Positions 51,201-60,200 of a stretch of DNA of 64,000 bases are shown here, piece by piece. Every line of letters begins with the position of its first letter. The stretch's first letter is position 1. A program made the position numbers and the translations under genes. The stretch is from Patiria pectinifera (taxonomy: Eukaryota > Echinodermata > Asteroidea > Valvatida > Asterinidae), in NCBI GenBank assembly GCA_029964075.1, contig CM057144.1, positions 5,417,281-5,481,280 of the forward strand. Direction: 5' to 3'. The notes under the pieces were generated by a model. That model was not told where the DNA came from. It saw only the letters and a program-made list of their open reading frames with translations, and did no database searches.

Positions 51201-54200
51201 TGACATCAACATGGAGCATAACGTCCCCATTCCTATCTGCAACCCAGACTTCAGCAACTACACCCTCTCCGGTGAGTTGAATCCACCCAACCCCCTTAAC
51301 CTTACACATGAAAAGTGAAGCTCAAGATTAATCCAACTAAGCTCCAACAAAATCACAGATCCTCCGACTAATATGCAGAGCTTACAAAATATGTCAGTGA
51401 AGGGCAAAGGTAAAACCAAATATTTGAAATTACATCTGCCTGATGCAAAATTCCATCATGTAATATTTTGTCTGCGCTCTGTATTTCCAACACGAACTCG
51501 ATACAACCCAGCCAAGCCAATACAATTCAATTCAATTCAATTCAATTTGACTTTATTATCCCTGACAGGAAATTACAATTAAACACATCAATGAACACTT
51601 ACAAAATTACAAATAATAAATAATATTACACACAAATCACAATACATGTACTTCACTATTAAAGAAGAGAGATATAGAATGTTATTAAAATTCAGTACAG
51701 ATAGTGCGCATAACCTAAAAAAAAGGCCTGTTTACAATTCCATGTGATTCCAACTTAAAATTCTGTGTTATAAACTATTCGAACAGATGTTCGTGTAATT
51801 ATAGGGACCCTTCATATTCACTATTTCAGTCTCATCAATTGTGTTAAAAGTTACTGCACAAAACCTACAAAGGCCCCCTTAAAATTCCACGTGGGTACAA
51901 TTTAAATCCTGTGGTAATCTCTGTAAATCTTAATTAATGAAAGGTTTGCGGAAACACCAAGTGCGAATAATTTCTCAACTAAGAGAATGGTTCTGAAAAG
52001 AACCAGAGGTATAAACTAGACGTTCCGGTCAGTATGCTCTGACCGTCTTCAGGAGAGTCTCTCTCCCTCCTGAAGACGGTCAGAGCATACTGACCGGAAC
52101 GTCGATCTGTAAGCCTCAAATCTGTAAATCTTGTATAAAAATAATAATCATCATCGCTCCAACTGCACGTTAAAAATCTGAACAGCTGAAGGGACAAATG
52201 TACTGGCATACCGCTTAGTTCTAATCCTCCGCTCTAGTGAATTTTTCATACAAAGGCTGAGTTTCATCTGACATAATCATTTCAATCTTGTTCAGCATCA
52301 GAGACTTATACATGTTGTCAACCATTGATTGATCAGTACCAATTATTTTGTTCGCTTGCTTAACTACCCTATCCAGTTTAGACCGATCCAGTGCTCGCAT
52401 GTTTCCAAATACACATATAAGACAGAATGCAATAATACTTTGCAAGGCAGACTTGTAAAACATTTGTAAAATGGTATTGTCCACATGGAATGAATTCAGG
52501 TTCCTAAGCCGCTGCTTATTCACAAAAGCTCCATTGTGAGATAAAACATCAACAAAAAAATGTGGCCACTTTCGTGCAAAACGGGCAGTTAAGCACAGAA
52601 AATAACCTTGGTTTGAATGCGCACAAACTCTTAGTGTACTCACTTGGGCACAGAGTTGAAATGGGATTCAAGTCTGGCGCGGGGTTTTGGGGGTTTTTGG
52701 GTGTGGAAACCCTCTCCTGCTCTCACCCTCCTCCTCCAATAATAAAGATTGTTACAATTACAGTAAAAATAATAAAATATGACATTCGGACTGTCCGCAA
52801 CAATCGGACATAAACAAATCTGACGGCCCGACACCCACCCCCGCAAAAATTCCTGGATCCGCCCCTGCAAGTGTTTCTCTCACATCTCTCTTTTGTCAAC
52901 TTTTGGGGCACTTGATAAAAAAGTCCATACAATAACCTTCAAATTTCCACAGCCGCCTTACCCAAACTTACGATCCCATTTAATACTTCAATTCAGCTGA
53001 TGGTTTCGTAGAAACTCTATCGGGACAGGTCATCCAGGGAGCAACGCTGGCCCTCCTATCACGGCTTGGAATCGACCCAGAATTCTTTAGTGATCTACCG
53101 TGTGTCAACCCCAGTGGACCCCAGTCTTATGACAGTAAGTTCAGATTGTAATTTGTTTTGGTATGCGTTGCCACACAGGCTTAATGAATTAGGACTTATA
53201 ATTTCCGCATATTTTATTCCAGATTGTCCCAGCATGCAGCTGGCTAGTAACTTGACCTCCCTGGCTCACTGTGGCATCCTCAACACTTGTTTTGGCATGC
53301 ATTGCTGCCTGGATGTGAACCTTGGACCGCTGAATCACTCATTCAGTGCCTCTATGGAGATAGATCCATGCCTGGGCCAGCTGACGCTACAGTTTGGCAA
53401 CTGGCAGTACAGTAAATCCCTCTCACACCTGGACTTCGATACCAGTCAAGATATCACCATTGGCAACATTGCGACACTTGGGTAAAAACAACGTCTTGTT
53501 TATTATTGCTCATCAAGTGTGAATTGGCATGTAAATAAATATCCTAAATTCTAAGAAAATGTATTCATTATGGGATAGGTCTGCAGTTTAATACTTGACT
53601 ATATCAGCGTTTAAATTAAATGAACTGATAAACACACAAAACATTTTTATTATTGTGACTTATATTTGGACTATTCTTTCAGCGTTATTTGTTGATTGCT
53701 TAACATTGCTAAATTTCTGCTAATATTGATGTGTGTACACCAGCACTTCTTGCTTGTTTTTTTTTATAATGCAGATACACACTTGCTCTAATGGATGGTC
53801 AGATATCAGTCAGTCTGTCCATAGAAGCCTGCATCGATGGTCATTGCACCGGACAATTAATGATCTTAGATGGTGCGGTATCTCCTCTTCCTATGTGCTA
53901 CCCCAACGGAACCATTTCCTGGAAAAATTTGCCAGGTGTGACTGCTAAATCTAAATTTACGTTGAAAGGAAACCTTTCCCTTCTATCCAAGCTTCTGTGT
54001 CTGCTTGTTTGTTTCTGTTCACGCCCTTGTCATTCTGTCTGTGAGAAGGATACCCTGCTGGGAGTGGAATGTAGGATCAGTTCATACTTAGTGCGAATGT
54101 GTACGCGAAGTGAGTTTGGAGTCACGAAACACTCGCTGCAAAATTTACTGGAATGGAAACTATGTTAAAACTGCATAAATTCGCTTTCACGTATAAACTG

Positions 54201-57200
54201 GCCTTAGTTTTCATGAAAGGAAAACCTATGCAGATGTCATATGTTTAATCTCTTCTCGTTCTTGTCAGCGACTTGACAAGATGCTACTTTGTTTTGATCA
54301 CTGCTAGGTATAACCTCCATTTCTCAGTTGGGAAGCCTGGATGCTGGATTCGAGGCTGTAGCTCAGGCTCTTGGCTTACCATCTCGTCTAGTCTCGGCCT
54401 CACCTTGCCCACCTGTGATACAACCTGGCCAGTCTGGAGGTAGGGACAGTCTGCTGTGGGTGTGACAGCTGATGAAGTTACGATGGCACATTTTGTCCAG
54501 AATTGTTCTCATAACTTGTGCTTAAGTGATATATAATTTGTGGACGCTTAAAGAGCACCATATGTTCTGATTATAAAACTTTGCAAAGAAAATATTTCTG
54601 ATGATATTGTTAGTTACTAGGTATCTTCACTTTACGTGTAAGAATTTACTTTTATTTTTCTGGGGTTTGAGTGTGGAATTCATTGCCATTATAAGATAGA
54701 AACACAATATTAGGAATTGACTTTTACTCGATATAAACTTTAGGTAGCTTGTCATTTTGCAGATATTTTGGCTAGTAATATGTAATACTTAATGACCACA
54801 TTGACCATGCCATTTAATATGAAATAAACAATCATATTCATAAACCCTATGTTGCTGTGGGACCCTCGGTGACTGTTAAACCCTATATTTATTTTTTCGT
54901 AAAGTTTTTCACTTTCCCCCATTGTCATCTATATGTATACTTCTCTGAAGATGTCAAAAAAAGTTCAAAAATCATTTCGTTTTACACATTTACTTCAGTT
55001 AGAGCACGGTTCAAGATACATTTGTGTAAATTTATTAAGCCTACTGCGAGCATAAACATTACAGAATGAAATCTGCTATTTTAATAACTCTTCTCATTTG
55101 CTAGTATCGTCACTTTTTCTTGTTTTTTTTTCCGTAGCGTGTCCACATCTCCCCTCTCTGCCCACACTTCCATCGGGAGGTGTATGTCACTATGCGGATA
55201 CCTGCCTAGGGGTGGAGTGTTGTCTAGCAGTAGACCTCGGCATCATAAGTCGCACCCTGAGGGCCTGGCTGATTGTAGACCCCTGTGATTTCAAACTGAG
55301 CGTTGGATTTGAGAACTGGAGTTACAATGTAACTCTTTTGAGGTATGACTGACTCTTGAGGACCCTTCAATGAAAACGGAGAAAGAGTTAATACCGATTT
55401 CGGTACACAGTTGCTGCGGGCTCTAAGATGCTCCCCAGTGATGGAGGATGCACTGTGCAAGCTTTTGTCCAGAGTGGCTAATAAGAGAATAAATGTGTGC
55501 TTGGCCGATTTCAAACACTATGTTAGAGACAAGTTGGAGTCTGGATAACCCGAACTGAAGGTAAGGGTAATTATCAGCATCCAGACTCCAACTGGCCTTA
55601 AACATAGTGATTGAGACCGGCCCAGTACATATATATTCCCATTCATCAATATCTTTTCGGTAAAAAAAAATCAAAACTTTACGGTCCAAAATTCAAAATA
55701 TGTCACAAATTTTAAATTTCCAATGATTTTGCTCAACAATTTTACTTCATGCTTTAGCTATATTATGACTCTAGCTATATTATGGTATATCCCTCTCGCG
55801 AGGAAGTCAAAAAAGAGCTCCTTATGTGGAGATTGGCGTGCGTGTACTGCGCGATGTGGTGCAGAACGCAATTGTACCAGTGCATTGTGATTTTAGGACT
55901 AAAAAATACTGACTCTCTGGTAGTGTTGCACATGCCTACAAGATGATTGTGAATGTTCAACCAATAAAACGGTAAAAGACACAAAATGTCATAGGAGTCC
56001 AAATTTCATAAAACTGGCCACGTGCCGGGCTCTCAACCAATAGGAATGGGTAAACTGTCTTAGGTATTTATGAATATTGCTTTAAATCAAAAGTTGAGGG
56101 TCAAGCTATGTTATTTTTGACTTTTGACAAGAGAGAAGTTCTCAATTAAAGATAAGTAAAAACAAAATGAGTTTGATGATGACTGCCTATTATAATGTAA
56201 GTGATATGACAAGCGCATAATGATGAAAGGCCAACATGGCACCGTTGAAGTACTAAATAAAGACAACTCGTAGAAAGTTACAGTTATTGTGAATTGGCCT
56301 TTATTGCAGTTACAAGTGGGGCAAAGTGACAAGGGAAAGACTGAGTGATGTGGTCTTACTCACCTTCACCGTCGACAAGACCGCAGACAACCGTAACTTC
56401 CTCCTCTCCCTCTCCCTGCAACTCTGCATCGCTGGAGTCTGCGCTCCTGACATTGTCATCCTTCAGGACTTCACAGCACCGATACCATTCTGTCATCCCA
56501 ACGGTTCTTTGGAGTGGGTTAAAGACTCGGGTAAGTTGTGTGTATATAACCAAGACTCAAACAGGATTTGAAACACAACATTTAGCAGTTCCAAAAAGGC
56601 AGACACTTTGAGCAGGTCTTTAAAAAAGTTGTTTCTTGATACTTAAAGTAATTAATTATAAGCGGTTATTTGAAGAAAACAAATAAAATCAGTAAGCATC
56701 ACAAATCAGGACATGATTTGTTAAAGGGAATATACATCATTTGCTTTTGCTGTAATTTTCAGAAATGGATGGAATTGGGGGGTTGGAAATATATAGCAAA
56801 TATAGTTACACTGACGTTTTTGAGGTTTTGGGTTCGAAAATGCTATAAAAACCAAGAAAAACAATCATTTTCCTGTAGTCTGGTTCCCTGACTCCATTTA
56901 AGAAGAAACAGAGCATAAATATATTGGGGAATTGTAAAGTCAGGGAACCAGTCTAGCTGGCTTGTCCCCGTTCATAGGTGTGTAATCGATTGCAAACAAG
57001 TGCGATGGTCAACTGGGGCCAGTATTTGGAAAAAAAACCAGTTTTTTCCAACGCTGATCGGCCGATCAGCGTTGGAAATTGATACAAAAATACCACTTTT
57101 CTTGAAAATGACAGTATACCAGGTGCCATGATTTTACAGGATGCTTTAACACTGTCATTCACTAACAGTCCAGCAAGGTATTTCAAAATGATTTGGTAGT

Positions 57201-60200
57201 TTTATTTTTTGATGTTTGCAAATGTTGTATTTTCCCTTTAAGGGCTTACTAAATAACAAAAATTATCAATACTCACATTCTACATAAAAAATCAAGGTGG
57301 TTGTGCAAAGAAGCTATTAAAATATTAAAAACAGAGCATTCAAGCCACTCTTAGTATAGTTGGAAAGACCTTCTATCGTTGATTTCTTCAAAATGACAGC
57401 ATGCCAGAAAGAATAAATTTAACACGGAGTTTAGTTCCCTTACTATCTTTCAATCAAGTATGTTTTTCAACAATAATAACGTCAGTTACTTTTCGGATAG
57501 CTGGAAATAATGCACTGTATCTTTAAATACAAAAGATATGATCAACCCAATGAATTTACTTATTTTACAGTTTGTCCCAAAAAAGGGGGCCCGGATAAAG
57601 TTACGGCCATATCTAAAAAAAAAAATATATATATGTTCACGTCAAACTAAATTTTGTATTTGTTTTTCGATAATGTTGGCTTCCATGTCGAAGAAGCACC
57701 AAGCCAAACAAGCTACAAGGAAAGAGCTGCAGGGTATTTTTGTTGTTCAATGCTGTTGATGTTGTTTATTGTCTGTGAAGAAATAAACTGAGTTGATTTA
57801 ACACTTTTCAAGCTATGACTAGAAACGTAAGGGCTCTTAAAATAACAATTGACACATTGTCACGTCAACATCGACATTACATTTCATTGTATAGATCCTG
57901 TGCTTTTTTGGAACTTTCGTTGTGCGGAATTGCAAAAAAAAAAAAATTATTTTTTTTAATGAAATATGTTCAAGGGGCAATATCTAATTTTTGTCAGCAT
58001 ACGATTTTATTTATGAACATTACAAAATAAATGTGTTATGAAATATAGACATAGACTTTTCTTGTTTGCATTTGACATGTTTTTGTGCGTGACAGATTCG
58101 TGGTCTCCCTCTCTGCACTAATTTACCAGCACAAAAACAAGCTAATGCCGTAACGAATGTAAATTTCGATTTTATGAAGCTCTTACGTTCCTAGTCATGG
58201 CTTTAAAAGTCTTCACTTATTTCAGTTACTATTTCCACAGGCGATAACAACATCAACAGCATAAAAAACACACAATTTAGTCTCACACAAAAAATTGATC
58301 GATATGGCCGCTGATTTGTCCGGGCCCGCTTTTTCTGGAAAACACTGTAATGAAAAAAGCTTGATTTCATTAAATATTTAAATTAATCAAAACAAATAAC
58401 AGATAATGTACACTAGTTTTAGCTGAACGCTTGTTCCAGCACTCTACATTCAAACAAAAGGGTTTTGTCTGAGTTGTCTGTCGCCTTGTGCTTGCTCCTC
58501 AGTTGATGACAATGGTGACGATGCTAGTGGCCTGGTGGTGAACCGTCTCGGTGTCAGCACTGATGTGCTCCTGCCTCAAGCCTGCAGCGGTCCACCAGAG
58601 CAGATCACACCATCAAGCACAGGCATGGAAGAATACATTCATTAAACAATCCACTTACTTTATTTTAAGCTACTCCAATAGCTAGTTTGTTCTCTAAACC
58701 CTATAATCGGGATGGCTGCCCGCAGCATCTGCAGTTATTCATAAAATGGAATCTGCTTCGGGGTAATGCAAATTTATTATAAGGTTTTGCCCTTTATCGA
58801 CGTATAAACATTGTATCCTCAGTATGTATACCGGCCCGTTCCCGAGTGAAAGCTAGAAAGAAAAAAGACCTGAGTGATTTTTCTCCTTTTTTAACTCAGG
58901 GGGTAACACACTGAATATACAGTGTTAGTTTCATGAATAGTTTAATTGCGGTACCCGCTGCTACGTCTGATTCAAACCAGCCAACCGATCCCGGCAGCTC
59001 GGTTGTCGAGTGGTAAGACGACTGCACTAGAAAGCAGACGGTCGTGGGATCGAGTAGTAGTACCTGTAGTTCATGCGTTAAAATGCTATTGTGAAGGCAT
59101 GGTGAAAACGAAGTGTCCTGCAGTTTTAAGTGCAACTGATGTTTTAGGGAAGTCATGATTATGAGTGAATCACATGTCAATCACGAAACATGATGTTAAT
59201 TATTTTCCAAAGGCACTACGCCAATGTAAAGATGTTACCTTGGCAATTATGTTCATCCCCTGTTGCTTGTTACTTAATGGTGTGTGATTAGACTTGTGCA
59301 TGGCTTATTCTTGACTCAGCTACTACTCTGTTTGAGACCAGGTCTTAGACGAAGGGAATATAGGGTTGGGTTAGGTATACCTCATGTTATCAGTAAAATT
59401 TGTAAAGCTAAGAGTTACGGTTTTTTCCCGTCAGGCTGCAGTTCCCTCTCTCTTCCATCCTCCATCGCCCAGTACTGCTCCCTGGACCAGTCCTGTCTCG
59501 GGGTGGGTTGCTGCTTGAACCTTGACCTGTGCGTAGTTCAGAGGTCATTCTCAGTCTGGATGACGCTGGACCCCTGCGCTCGCACCTTCTCATTTTGCTT
59601 TGAGAAATGGAGTCACATGGAGATGCTCAGCATACAACTATTGCAGTGTAAGAAGCGCTGGAATTAAGAATTGACCGTGTCATCAAATCTGTGTTATCTA
59701 CTACAGTCTTTTCAAGAATGAAACTAATGTTAGCTAAGTGTATGAATCTCATTGGACAAATTTCAAGCCATAGTAATTTTATTTGTTTTTAATCTCCAAA
59801 ACGAATACAATTTTAATTAAAACATTCAGTTAGACAACCAAAACAAAGAGAGTTCATTCGACGAATTCAGTGGTATGAGTGAGTATTTTGTGCATGTTCA
59901 CATTTCCGAAACACATTTGCAAGATAATATACATCTAGGATTACAGACCAATTCAGAAATGTTTAATGTTAAGAACAACATACTGTTTTCATTTGTTAAT
60001 ATTTATAAAATCCTTTTTTTTTGCCACAGCTCATTCCTTTGAGAAAAAGCTAGGAGATTTGAAAATCAGGTAAGGTAAATCATGTCAAGCAGTCTGTATA
60101 TGTAGGCTCCTTTATCCATATCCCGAGTTAACCCTTTGCCTATGGTTAGCCAAAAGTGTCTGTTTCAAATGGTGCATCAGCGAGCAAAACCGATATATTA

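Noticed and set aside
52221-52643. Minus-strand open frame of 140 codons
   Set aside because: It resembles the mix of a hydrophobic and a charged stretch, but I see no splice support, no recognised domain and no repeat partner.
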